NCBI GenBank assembly: GCA_050261515.1
Contig: JBLNDJ010000009.1
Span: forward strand, 1 to 64,000
From: JBLNDJ01 sp050261515
Lineage (GTDB): Bacteria; Acidobacteriota; Terriglobia; Bryobacterales; Bryobacteraceae
Direction: 5' to 3'
Length of the DNA: 64,000 bases
A program made the position numbers and the translations under genes. This document shows positions 43,220-51,878 of this stretch, in pieces. Position 1 is the stretch's first letter; each line of letters opens with the position of its first letter. A model generated the notes under the pieces. That model was given only the letters and a program-made list of their open reading frames with translations, made no database searches and had not been told where the DNA came from.

Positions 43220-43838
43220 GATCACCACACTTTTCTGGGACATCGGCGGCGTGCTGCTCACCAACGCGTGGGATCACATACAGCGGATGCGCGCCGTCGA
43301 GCATTTCGGCCTCGAGGCCGAGGCCTTTGAGACGCGCCACAGGCAGGTGGTCGCCGCATTCGAAACCCACGAGATCACGCTTCAGGAATACCTTTGGGAA
43401 ACGGTGTTCTACGATCCCCGGCCGTTCGAGCCCGCCGAGTTCAAGCGGTTCATGTTCGCCCAATCGCAGGCGTGCCGGAAGGCGATGCAGCTCATCGGGG
43501 AGCTGAGCCGCACACGCCGCTACACGATGGCTTCGATCAACAACGAGTCGCTCGAGCTCAACCTCTACCGCATCCGCCAGTTCAATCTGCGGGACTATCT
43601 GAGCGTGTTTTTCAGCTCGTGCTTCCTCGGCGTTCGAAAGCCGGACAGGCTGATTTACTGCCGCGCACTCGAGATGCTCCAGCGCACGCCGGCCGAGTGC
43701 ATCCTAATCGACGACCGGCCGCAGAACCTCGAAGCGCCGCGCGCGATGGGCATGCGGACGATCCATCACCGGGGCTCGACGCTGCTTCGCGAAGAACTGG
43801 CGGCGAATGGAATCGAGGTCGCGCTAGCGGGAGCGTAG
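43212..43838 (+). CDS. HAD-family phosphatase (IA, YihX-like)
   Basis: This 208-residue phosphatase has motif I LFWDIGGVLLTN (catalytic D in WDIGG), motif II SINNES, motif III VRKPD and motif IV LIDDRPQN. The second aspartate of motif I is replaced by glycine, as in the YihX/epoxide-hydrolase-like subgroup. Substrates are sugar phosphates or similar. It overlaps rpiB by 8 bp, suggesting a pentose-phosphate role, and converges with the PHP gene with a 15-bp overlap. Confidence 0.88.
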   Translation: MAEITTLFWDIGGVLLTNAWDHIQRMRAVEHFGLEAEAFETRHRQVVAAFETHEITLQEYLWETVFYDPRPFEPAEFKRFMFAQSQACRKAMQLIGELSRTRRYTMASINNESLELNLYRIRQFNLRDYLSVFFSSCFLGVRKPDRLIYCRALEMLQRTPAECILIDDRPQNLEAPRAMGMRTIHHRGSTLLREELAANGIEVALAGA

Positions 43839-44600
43839 CGTCAGAAAGTCGCTGCCGGTGAGCCCGCACTCCTTCGCGATTTCGAGGCCGTAGGAGATGT
43901 CTCCGATCCCCTTAATGTGGCCGTTCGAGCCGAAGGTGAATTTCGCGCCGGCGGCTTTGGCGGCGCGAACGAAGGCCGGGCTCGGGATGCGGAACTTGGT
44001 ATTCAGTTCGATCGCCACATGGTTCTTCACGGCCGCGCCGATCAGGCGTTTCATGCGCTCGGGCGTCCACAGTTCGTCGTAGCGGGATTTCATGCTTTCG
44101 GGCAGATAGGTCGGGTTTGCCCAGACCTGAATGGGCTGCGCGAGCACCTTCTCGTTGAAGGCGACGTAGCGCTCCATGAAATCCTGCGCGTCGTCGAAGC
44201 GCACGCCGTCAAGCCAGAGCATGACGTTCCTGCCGCGATCGGGAAAAATCAGCGCGTCGGCCGCGATGTAGTCGAGCCGCGCGAGGTTGTCCTTCGACAG
44301 GCACTTGCGCCACTCGAAGCCGTAGACCTGAAGCCCGCGATAGACCGGCTGGCCTTGGAATTTGTCGAGAAAGGCGGCGAGCGTGGCGTCGTCGTGGATC
44401 TCGCCCGCGCAGCCGCCCTCGGCCAGAACGCCGAACTTGACGCCGAGCTTCTGAGACAGCGCCGTCACTTCGGCCGGCGCCAATTCTTTCGGCCCGCTGC
44501 CGCCCTCGCTATCGGTATGGACGTGCAGATCGGCGCGCGGAAGTTCGGATGCCATTGCCAGCGCTGCCGCGAGAATCAACTGCGAAAAAGTTCGGAACAT
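43824..44600 (-). CDS. Secreted PHP-domain phosphoesterase-like protein
   Basis: This 258-residue protein has a signal peptide (SQLILAAALAMASE) and a PHP opening ADLHVHTDSEGG. Additional PHP metal ligands are less clear, and the middle part departs from the classical family, so hydrolase activity is uncertain. It follows the Gfo/Idh gene with a single base between TGA and ATG. Confidence 0.75.
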   Translation of the reverse strand: MFRTFSQLILAAALAMASELPRADLHVHTDSEGGSGPKELAPAEVTALSQKLGVKFGVLAEGGCAGEIHDDATLAAFLDKFQGQPVYRGLQVYGFEWRKCLSKDNLARLDYIAADALIFPDRGRNVMLWLDGVRFDDAQDFMERYVAFNEKVLAQPIQVWANPTYLPESMKSRYDELWTPERMKRLIGAAVKNHVAIELNTKFRIPSPAFVRAAKAAGAKFTFGSNGHIKGIGDISYGLEIAKECGLTGSDFLTLRSR

Positions 44601-44601
44601 A

Positions 44602-45894
44602 TCAGCTCTCCAGGGCAAAGTAAGGCTTGTTCGTCTTCCACTTCCCGCGCGTGAAATCCGGAAACGGCACGGGCGCGCTGCCTTTGGCGATCGATGCCTC
44701 GGAAAGCGGCACAGGCGCGGTCATGACCACCGAGTCGTAGATGTCGAGCGGCAGCGGCTTGCCGTCGCGCGCCGCTTCGAGAAACAGCTTGATTTCGAGG
44801 TAATCGGGCGCGCCGTGGGCGACCTCGCCGGTCTTCAGCGTGCTCGCGGCCTGGCGCACCTGACGGTGCCAGACGTGGTCGTACTTTTCCTGATACGGCT
44901 CGAAGTCTTCCCAGGCGTGATCGCTCGCGGCGCCTTTCTCGATGTAGATCGCGTTGTGCTCGTGGCTGTAGACGCCGCTGGTGCCGGAAACCTGCCAGCG
45001 GTTGTCGTAAGGCCGCGGCGACACCATGTCGTTGTAGACCACGATGGTCTTGCCCTGGATCGTGCGGATGACCGTGACGACGATGTCGCCCTGCTTGAAC
45101 TTCTGCTTCGCCATCGGATGACCGGCGCCGAACTTCTTCTCGAAGTGCCGGTTCACGCTGGCGGCGCGCGTCGCGGTGGCGGTCAGGTACTCGGGGTAGT
45201 CGCCGCAGTTGATGTCCATCCAGCTCAGCACAGGGCCCAGGCCGTGGGTCGGATACTGATCGGCGTTGCGGTCGATGAGATACTTCGCGGGCCAGCGGGG
45301 TACGCCCTGGTCGAAGAACCAGACGTCGTTGCAATCGTGCGCGTAGGCGCAGTGGGCGTGCGTGATTTCGCCGAGCAGGCCCTTGCGGATCATGTTCAGC
45401 ACCGCGAGATTGTCCCTGCGGAAGCTCCAGTTCTCGAGCATCATGCAGGGCGTCCTGGTCTGCTCCTGCGTATCGACGAGCTGCCAGCATTCCTCGATCG
45501 TGAGCGCGGCGGGCACTTCGACGGCGGTGTACTTGCCGGCGCGCATGCCGTAGACTGCCATCGGCGTATGCAGCTCCCAGGGCGTCGCGATGAGGACGGC
45601 ATCGACGTCGGCGCGCGCGATCAGGCGCTTGTAGTCCTCCTCGCCGGTGTAGCCCTCGGGCCTGGCGCGCCCGGACGCCGTCACCATGTCCTGGGCTTTG
45701 GCGAGGTGGTCCATATTGGTGTCGCACAGCGCCGTGATGTGCGCATACTCGAACAGCAGCGCGATTTCGAGCAGGCTGCTGCCCCGGCCGCCGGTTCCGA
45801 CGACGCCGAGGCGGACAGGCTTCGCCTCCCCTAACGCTCGCGACCCAAGCGTAAGGCCCGCGCCCGCCACTCCGATAAAGTCTCTGCGCTTCAT
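44602..45894 (-). CDS. Gfo/Idh/MocA-family protein, GH109-like
   Basis: This 430-residue protein has a twin-arginine start (MKRRDFIGVAGAGLTLG) and Rossmann motif GVVGTGGRGSSLL. The segments YPTHGLGPVLSWMDINCGDYPEYL and GDIVVTVIRT resemble GH109 NAD-dependent alpha-N-acetylgalactosaminidases, which hydrolyse by an oxidation-elimination route. Whether it is a hydrolase or a dehydrogenase is not settled. It is cotranscribed with the PHP gene. Confidence 0.85.
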   Translation of the reverse strand: MKRRDFIGVAGAGLTLGSRALGEAKPVRLGVVGTGGRGSSLLEIALLFEYAHITALCDTNMDHLAKAQDMVTASGRARPEGYTGEEDYKRLIARADVDAVLIATPWELHTPMAVYGMRAGKYTAVEVPAALTIEECWQLVDTQEQTRTPCMMLENWSFRRDNLAVLNMIRKGLLGEITHAHCAYAHDCNDVWFFDQGVPRWPAKYLIDRNADQYPTHGLGPVLSWMDINCGDYPEYLTATATRAASVNRHFEKKFGAGHPMAKQKFKQGDIVVTVIRTIQGKTIVVYNDMVSPRPYDNRWQVSGTSGVYSHEHNAIYIEKGAASDHAWEDFEPYQEKYDHVWHRQVRQAASTLKTGEVAHGAPDYLEIKLFLEAARDGKPLPLDIYDSVVMTAPVPLSEASIAKGSAPVPFPDFTRGKWKTNKPYFALES

Positions 45895-45974
45895 GCCTCG
45901 CCTCCTAGGACAGCATACAAGCTGTGAGGGGCGAAGGGATATGCTTCACTCCTGGTGAAGCAGGCGTGCATGTT

Positions 45975-48023
45975 TCAGCTGTACTGGCGCTCGATGCCAA
46001 GTTTTTTCATTCTCGACTGGAGGGTGGTGCGGCGGAGGCCGAGGCGGGCGGCGGCTCCGTCTGGGCCCGAGATCTTGCCTCCCGACTCTTCGAGCGCGCG
46101 GAGGATTCGCTCGCGCTCGGCGGACTCCTGCAGGCGGGCGGATCTCGGGGCAGCCGATAGTGAGCGGGCAAATTCGGGCAGTGCGATCTGGAGCACGGGG
46201 CCCGGGCTGAGGATTACCGAGCGCTCGATCACGTTCTGCAACTCGCGGATGTTGCCCGGCCACTGGTAGCGCCCGAGGCGCTCCATATCCTCCGATGAGA
46301 TCGATTCGATCGGCCGGTTCAGCCGTCTCGCGTACTTCTGCGTGAAGAAGCGGACCAGCAGCGGAATGTCGCCGTTGCGCTCGCGCAGCGGCGGCACGGT
46401 GAGCGGGAAGACGTGCAGGCGGTAGTAGAGGTCGCTGCGGAATCTCCCCTCGTCTACCATCTGTTTCAGATTGCGGTTGGTGGCGGCGATGAAGCGCACG
46501 TCGACACGCAGGGTGCGGTTGCCGCCCAGGCGCTCGAACTCCTGTTCCTGGATGGCGCGCAGCAGCTTCGATTGCAGCTCGAGCGGAATCTCGCCGATCT
46601 CGTCGAGAAACAGCGTCCCCTGGTGCGCGAGTTCAAAGCGCCCAACCTTCTGCGCGAACGCTCCGGTGAATGCGCCCTTTTCGTGGCCGAACAATTCGCT
46701 TTCAAGCAGCGTGGCCGGAATGGCGGCGCAGTTCACCTTGATGAACGACTTCCCCGCCCGCGGGCTCAGATCGTGAATCGCGCGCGCGACGAGTTCCTTG
46801 CCGGTTCCGGTTTCGCCTTCGATCAGGACGGTGGCGCCGGTGGGCGCAACCACGCGCACCCCGTGCAGCACGGCTTGAAACGCCGGGCTCTCGCCGATCA
46901 TGCTGCCGATGTTCTGGTCCAGGCGGATCTCGTCTTCGAGGTACAACTTCTCGGTGGCAAGCTTGTCCTTGATCGCGGAGAGTTCTCGATAGGCGAGGGC
47001 GTTTTCCGTGGCGATGGCGATCTGGCGCGCCGCCTGCGAGAGCAGATCGATCTCGTCGTCACTAAACGGCTCGCCGCTCTGCCGCATCAGGTCGAGCGCC
47101 CCCAGGATCCCGTTGCCGGAAACCAGCGGAATGGAGCAGCCGGAGCGGAATCCGAACTCGATGTACTTGCGGTAGATCGGCGAGGGGAAGCGCTCGAAAT
47201 CGCACCCTACGGTCGCGACCGGCTTCCCGGTGGCGATCGCTTCGCCGAGCGGGAGGCCTTCGGGACGCCCGGAGGTCTCCTTGGGAATCACCATCTCCAG
47301 GCCCGCCGGCGAGTGCAGGCCGGTGAGGTGCACCTCGCCGGTGGCCTTGTCGAGCAGCGTCATCACCGCTGAATCGTGGGCGACTACACGCGAGAGCTGC
47401 TCGGAGATGGCTGGAAACAGCTCCTCGAGCGGGAGCTTCGAGACGAGCGCGTTGGTGATGTCGAACAGCGCCCGCATGCGGTCGTGCTCGTGCTGCAGCG
47501 CCTGGCGCGCGAGGTAGCCGTCCACCGAGACCGCGAACTCGGAGGCGACGCGCTCGAGGAACCGCAGTTCCTCTTCGTCCGCCTGGTAAGGTTCGCGAAA
47601 GCCGAAACCGAGGATGCCGAGGCGGCGGCCGCCGGTCGAAAGCGGCACCAGAATCAGGGCCTGGATTCCTTTTTCGATCGCTTCCTGGAGGCCGTCTCCG
47701 CAGCGCGTTTTGTCTTCGAGCGGGGAGAGCGCGAGCGGCTTCTGCTCGCGCCAGACCCAGGCGCCGGCATGTTCCGCGGCAGTCGAGATCTCGCCCGTAT
47801 TCTTGTGCGTGTACGGGATGTCGGTCGAGACGGCGTGCACGCGCAGCACGTCGCGGGCGGCGTCGTGCAGGACGAGCGACAGAAAATCGAACGCTACTAC
47901 CCGGCGGAGCGAGACGGCCAGTCCGTCGCAGAGCGTGGCCAGATCGCTGTGCCCGGAGATCGATTGGGAGAGATCGAACAGAGCCCGATAGATCTCGGAA
48001 TCCCGAATTGCCACAGGTATCAT
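45975..48023 (-). CDS. Sigma-54-dependent transcriptional activator with two GAF domains
   Basis: This 682-residue enhancer-binding protein starts at ATG 48023; a start 36 bases upstream lies in a repeat-like TCATCCGTG sequence and is less likely. Two GAF domains (about 20-170 and 190-345) may bind small molecules. The AAA+ domain has Walker A GETGTGKE near 403-410, the sigma-54 contact GAFTGA at about 450-455 and FLDEIGE. The C-terminal Fis-type helix-turn-helix ends AARLGLRRTTLQSRMKKLGI. It resembles FhlA. Its targets in the window are unknown; I did not see a convincing -24/-12 promoter next to it. Confidence 0.93.
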   Translation of the reverse strand: MIPVAIRDSEIYRALFDLSQSISGHSDLATLCDGLAVSLRRVVAFDFLSLVLHDAARDVLRVHAVSTDIPYTHKNTGEISTAAEHAGAWVWREQKPLALSPLEDKTRCGDGLQEAIEKGIQALILVPLSTGGRRLGILGFGFREPYQADEEELRFLERVASEFAVSVDGYLARQALQHEHDRMRALFDITNALVSKLPLEELFPAISEQLSRVVAHDSAVMTLLDKATGEVHLTGLHSPAGLEMVIPKETSGRPEGLPLGEAIATGKPVATVGCDFERFPSPIYRKYIEFGFRSGCSIPLVSGNGILGALDLMRQSGEPFSDDEIDLLSQAARQIAIATENALAYRELSAIKDKLATEKLYLEDEIRLDQNIGSMIGESPAFQAVLHGVRVVAPTGATVLIEGETGTGKELVARAIHDLSPRAGKSFIKVNCAAIPATLLESELFGHEKGAFTGAFAQKVGRFELAHQGTLFLDEIGEIPLELQSKLLRAIQEQEFERLGGNRTLRVDVRFIAATNRNLKQMVDEGRFRSDLYYRLHVFPLTVPPLRERNGDIPLLVRFFTQKYARRLNRPIESISSEDMERLGRYQWPGNIRELQNVIERSVILSPGPVLQIALPEFARSLSAAPRSARLQESAERERILRALEESGGKISGPDGAAARLGLRRTTLQSRMKKLGIERQYS

Positions 48024-48512
48024 GGTATCAAGCCGCAAAAATTCAGCCGTGATGAACACGGATGAACGCCGATCTTATTAGTCAAAGCTTCCCGTCGTTT
48101 CCTGGAATCCGTGCGCAGCTTGCTTCAGGACCCAGCGGATCGCGCGCGAGGCGGCGACGAAATCAGAATGAGTACAGCGTGCCGGAGATTCGTCATTTGC
48201 TAAGTCAGATGCCGGAACCGGCACTCAGTAAAAACACCGCCAGCCCCGTCGAAGCGATGCCTTCGCATTCGCTGCACTCCGGGTTGCCGCCAAGCCGGCA
48301 TGGCAGCACTTCCGTGACCATGTCCGCCGAGACGCAGGCAGTAACCTGCGCGAAGATGCACCCAGCGGGCGGCTCGCCAGCCTGACTCGCGCGGGGCGGA
48401 GGCGCAGCACCAGTTCGAGGATTCGATTGACCGGGGCGTCTTGCAGTTCGCGGGTCTTTGCCGCGGCGAATTGGCTACCGGAGTGCACACTCTCCAGCGT
48501 GAGGTATGCGCG
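48024..48512. other. 489-bp intergenic region with no confident gene
   Basis: The segment between the activator and the first STAS-like gene holds a TGAACACGGATGAACGCCG stretch at 48052-48070, similar to short dispersed GATGAACACGG repeats. A minus-strand frame at 48205-48321 encodes a 38-residue cysteine-containing peptide (NPECSECEG) without a ribosome-binding site. I see no supported gene. The promoters for both flanking genes must lie here. Confidence 0.5.
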
Positions 48513-48779
48513 ATGATTTGCGTGACCACGGGAGAGGAGCGCGGGCGCACGACGATCACGGTGGACGGCTGCCTCTCGGCGGAGGACGCGCGAGTGCTGG
48601 AGGCGTGCTGTCTTCAGGCGCTCACGCGGGGCGCGCCGGTCGATTTGTTCCTGCGAGACGTCGCGGCGGTCGATCCCTCCGGACGCGAGATGCTGTGCCG
48701 CATGGCGTCCAGGGGCGTGCACCTGCTGGCAAGCGGCGTGTACACGTCCTACCTGGTGCGGGAGCTTTCGAAACGATGA
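48513..48779 (+). CDS. Small STAS-like protein 1
   Basis: The gene encodes 88 residues from ATG 48513 after GAGG. Segment TTITVDGCLSAEDARVLEACCLQAL followed by VDLFLRDVAAVDPSGREMLCRMAS has the order of a STAS domain, with a serine after aspartate (DPSG) at the site used for phosphorylation in anti-sigma antagonists. No anti-sigma partner is nearby. It is the first of three plus-strand genes. Confidence 0.6.
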   Translation: MICVTTGEERGRTTITVDGCLSAEDARVLEACCLQALTRGAPVDLFLRDVAAVDPSGREMLCRMASRGVHLLASGVYTSYLVRELSKR

Positions 48780-48846
48780 GCGGGTCCCTGGCCCGGGCGC
48801 GGCTGGCGGGCTTGTTGGAACGGCGCGTGCGAGGACGCCGGCGGCG

Positions 48847-49137
48847 ATGATGGACATGTACCAGCACGACGGAGCTACGACGTTCCGGTTCGTGCTACGC
48901 GGGGAGTTGTCGGGCAAAGCGGTGGAAGAACTGGAGCAGGCGTGGCAAACGGCGCAGTCGGTGGCGCGCGGGAAGGAGTTTGTCGTCGATATCTCCGGCG
49001 TGACGGCGACCGGGGCAGCCGGGGCCGCGCTGCTGGTCCGGCTCCGGGAGATGGGCGCGCGCGTCCTGGGCGAGCCGGTGTATTCTGACACTTGCTCCGA
49101 CAGATTGCATGCCTGGTCGCGGCCGCGGCGTCGCTAG
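48847..49137 (+). CDS. Small STAS-like protein 2
   Basis: The gene encodes 96 residues from ATG 48847. FRFVLRGELSGKAVEELEQAWQTA and EFVVDISGVTATGAAGAALLVRLRE match the STAS fold, but the usual regulatory serine is replaced by threonine (SGVTATG). Its end overlaps the start of the FAD oxidoreductase by 46 bp in another frame. The start, and whether its C-terminal tail is real, are uncertain. Confidence 0.55.
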   Translation: MMDMYQHDGATTFRFVLRGELSGKAVEELEQAWQTAQSVARGKEFVVDISGVTATGAAGAALLVRLREMGARVLGEPVYSDTCSDRLHAWSRPRRR

Positions 49138-50891
49138 CTGCCGCCGGTGAATATCGCCTGTTCGATCCGTCCGCGGTTCCAGCTACGGGAGACCCGTCGG
49201 TCGCAGTAGTCAGCGTCGCGAAGCCTGCCCGCGTGCAGCGGCTCGACTGCCCGGTGGTGATCGCCGGCGGGGGGGTGGGCGGGGTGGCGGCGGCTCTGGC
49301 CGCGGTCCGGGAGGGCGTCCGCGCCTGCCTTACGGAGCCCACGCGCTGGCTCGGCGGCCAGATGACCGCGCAAGCGGTTTCCGCTCTCGACGAGAACCAG
49401 TGGATCGAAGGCGCCGGCGCGGCGCGGTCTTACCAGGACTTGCGCCGGCGGATTCGCAGCGCATACGGCGGACGGCCGAATCCCGGCGCGTGCTGGGTGA
49501 GCCGGCTGTGCTTCGAGCCGGCAGCCGGCGTGCGCGTGCTCGACGATCTGCTCGCCCCGCACGTGAAATCGGGGCTCGTGCGCGTGATGCTCCGCACCGT
49601 GCCGGTCGAGGCGCGGCGGGAACGCGGCACGATCTCCGTTCTGAGGACTTACAGCTTCGAGACGCGGACGTTCACCGACCTGCGCGGCCGCGTTTTCATC
49701 GACGCCACGGAACTCGGCGACCTGCTTCCGATGGCGGGCGCCAGCTTCAGGACGGGAGCCGAGTCGCGGGCCGAGACCGGTGAGCCGGACGCTCCGGCCG
49801 TAGCCGATCCCGGGGCAATCCAGAGCTTCACGTATCCGTTTGTTCTCTCGCGCGGCGATGCGGGCGGGATTCCGTTTTCGAAGCCGGCCGCCTATGAGCA
49901 ACTGTCGGCGCAGTACAGCTTCCGCATCGATTACGGAGGCGGCAAGGTCCTCGAGTACGGCATGTACGATCACCGCGAGGGCACGCCGGGGCCGTTCTGG
50001 ACATACCGCCGGCTGATCGCGGCCGAGGGAGCCGACCTGGCGATGATCAATTGGCCGGGCAACGACGCATGCAACCCCGGTTATATCTCGGAGGATCCGC
50101 TTACCGCCGCGCGCGCGTTTCAGTACGGCAAGCAGGTGGCGCTCGGTTTCGCGTGGTGGCTGAAGCACGAGGCTCCGAACGCGGGCGGGCGCGGGTTCGC
50201 GGATCTGGTGCTGCGGGGAGACGTGCTCGGCAGCGCGGACGGACTGTCGCTCTACCCGTACATCCGGGAGGCGCGCCGGATGGCCGCGCTCACGACGGTT
50301 CGCGAGCAGGACGTCGCCGAGCCCTGGCAGGCCGGCGCGCGCGCACGCGCGTACAACGACACGGCGGGGATCGGATTCTACCCGCTCGACATACACGGAT
50401 GCCGCGAGCCCAAGCCGCTGCCGCGCGCCAAGCCGTACCAGATTCCGTTCGGCGCACTCATCTCGCGGGAGATTCCGAACCTGCTGGCTGGAGCGAAGAA
50501 CCTCGGCGTGACGCACATCACCAACGGCGCCTACCGGGAGCATCCCACCGAGTGGGCCATCGGGGAAGCCGTGGGCACGCTGGCCGCCGCCGCGGTCCGA
50601 GCCCTCCGCCATCCTGCCGAGATCTATCGCGACCCGCAGCGGCTGCGAGCCGTGCAGTTGCGGCTGCTGGCCGCGGGGCATCCTCTAGTCTGGTTCGACG
50701 ACGTGACGCCGGCGCATCCTGCCTTCGCCGCCATCCAGGAGGCGGCCCTCAACGGCCTGATGCCGCCCGCGGAGGATTCGCTCCACTTTCGTCCGGACGA
50801 CATGGTCACCGGGGAAGAGGCAAAGGGGCTCCCCGCTCCCATCCGGCGAGCCGATTTCGCGCGGCGACTCTCAGGCCGAACGATCGATTGA
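49092..50891 (+). CDS. Secreted FAD-dependent oxidoreductase with SLH-like C-terminal segment
   Basis: This 599-residue protein starts with TTG at 49092, giving a signal peptide (LRQIACLVAAAASLAAAG); no better start lies within the frame. The FAD Rossmann motif is AGGGVGGVAAALAAVREG (58-75), followed by WLGGQMTAQ. Ending segment AAVRALRHP precedes residues 533-578, which match the S-layer homology consensus: WFDDVTPAHPAFAAIQEAAL-NGLMPPA-FRPDDMVT. FAD_oxidored proteins of this kind are often secreted in Acidobacteria and Planctomycetes; substrates are unknown. It overlaps the end of the aldo/keto reductase gene by 21 bp. Confidence 0.8.
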   Translation: MLRQIACLVAAAASLAAAGEYRLFDPSAVPATGDPSVAVVSVAKPARVQRLDCPVVIAGGGVGGVAAALAAVREGVRACLTEPTRWLGGQMTAQAVSALDENQWIEGAGAARSYQDLRRRIRSAYGGRPNPGACWVSRLCFEPAAGVRVLDDLLAPHVKSGLVRVMLRTVPVEARRERGTISVLRTYSFETRTFTDLRGRVFIDATELGDLLPMAGASFRTGAESRAETGEPDAPAVADPGAIQSFTYPFVLSRGDAGGIPFSKPAAYEQLSAQYSFRIDYGGGKVLEYGMYDHREGTPGPFWTYRRLIAAEGADLAMINWPGNDACNPGYISEDPLTAARAFQYGKQVALGFAWWLKHEAPNAGGRGFADLVLRGDVLGSADGLSLYPYIREARRMAALTTVREQDVAEPWQAGARARAYNDTAGIGFYPLDIHGCREPKPLPRAKPYQIPFGALISREIPNLLAGAKNLGVTHITNGAYREHPTEWAIGEAVGTLAAAAVRALRHPAEIYRDPQRLRAVQLRLLAAGHPLVWFDDVTPAHPAFAAIQEAALNGLMPPAEDSLHFRPDDMVTGEEAKGLPAPIRRADFARRLSGRTID

Positions 50892-51869
50892 CGCCATCGA
50901 CGCCGGCGCGTAGCGCTCGCCCGCGACCTGCGATTGCGGCATGGCGGCTTCGAGTTCGGCGGCTTCGGCGGGCGACAGCCTGATTTCCGCCGCGGCCGCG
51001 TTCTCTTCGAGATACTTCCTGCGCTTGGTGCCCGGGATCGGGATGACGTCTTCACCCTTCGAGAGAACCCACGCGAGCGCGAGCTGGCCCGGCGTTACGC
51101 CGCGGCGCGTCGCTATAGCGCGCACCCGCTCGACCAGCGCGCGGTTCTTCTCGAACGCGCCGCCGGCAAGCCGCGGATAGCGTTCCGCGCGGAAATCGCC
51201 GGGACCGAAATCCGCCGGCTTGTTGTAGGCGCCGGTCAGGAAGCCGCGGCCGAGCGGGCTATACGGCACGAAGCCGATTCCCAGTTCGCGGACCGCGGGC
51301 AGAATCTCCGCCTCCACGTGACGCTCCCAAAGCGAATACTCCGTTTGGAGCGCCGTAATCGGATGCACCTTGTGCGCGCGCCGGATGGTCGCCGGCGACG
51401 CTTCCGAAAGACCGAGATACCTCACCTTCCCAGCCCGGACCAGATCGGCCATTGCGCCCACGGTGTCTTCGATCGGCGTCTGCGGATCGACGCGGTGCTG
51501 GTAGTAGAGGTCGATATGATCGGTTCCGAGCCGTTTGAGCGAGGCGTCGCAGGCCGACTTGACGTACTCCGGCCGCCCGCTGACGGCCCAGTACGACGGG
51601 TCGTCCTTCTTGCGCACGTTGCCGAACTTCGTGGCGAGGAAGAACTCGCCGCGGCGCGGGCGGATGGCCTTGCCCACGAGTTCCTCGTTGTCGCCGATGC
51701 CGTACATATCCGCGGTGTCCAGGAAGTTTATGCCGAGCTCGAGCGCGCGCAGAATCGTGGCGGCGGATTCTGCGTCGTTCCTTTCGCCGTAAAATTCGCT
51801 CATCCCCATGCAGCCGAGGCCCATGCGGGAGACGACCGCGCCTTGCGACCCGAGTTTTCGTTTTTCCAT
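50871..51869 (-). CDS. Aldo/keto reductase 1
   Basis: This 332-residue NADPH-dependent reductase of the YajO/IolS branch has the catalytic tetrad D51, Y56, K81 and H125 (FLDTADMYG, TKFG, YYQHRVD). Carries the nucleotide-binding C-terminal PIPGTKRRKYLEENAAA. Reduces sugar or aliphatic aldehydes; substrate unknown. A second aldo/keto reductase lies 9 bp upstream on the same strand. Confidence 0.92.
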   Translation of the reverse strand: MEKRKLGSQGAVVSRMGLGCMGMSEFYGERNDAESAATILRALELGINFLDTADMYGIGDNEELVGKAIRPRRGEFFLATKFGNVRKKDDPSYWAVSGRPEYVKSACDASLKRLGTDHIDLYYQHRVDPQTPIEDTVGAMADLVRAGKVRYLGLSEASPATIRRAHKVHPITALQTEYSLWERHVEAEILPAVRELGIGFVPYSPLGRGFLTGAYNKPADFGPGDFRAERYPRLAGGAFEKNRALVERVRAIATRRGVTPGQLALAWVLSKGEDVIPIPGTKRRKYLEENAAAAEIRLSPAEAAELEAAMPQSQVAGERYAPASMASIDRSA

Positions 51870-51878
51870 GTCGGTTCC

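Noticed and set aside
48205..48321. 38-residue minus-strand peptide with NPECSECEG
   Set aside because: No ribosome-binding site, no neighbour support, and it lies in a gap rich in chance frames.
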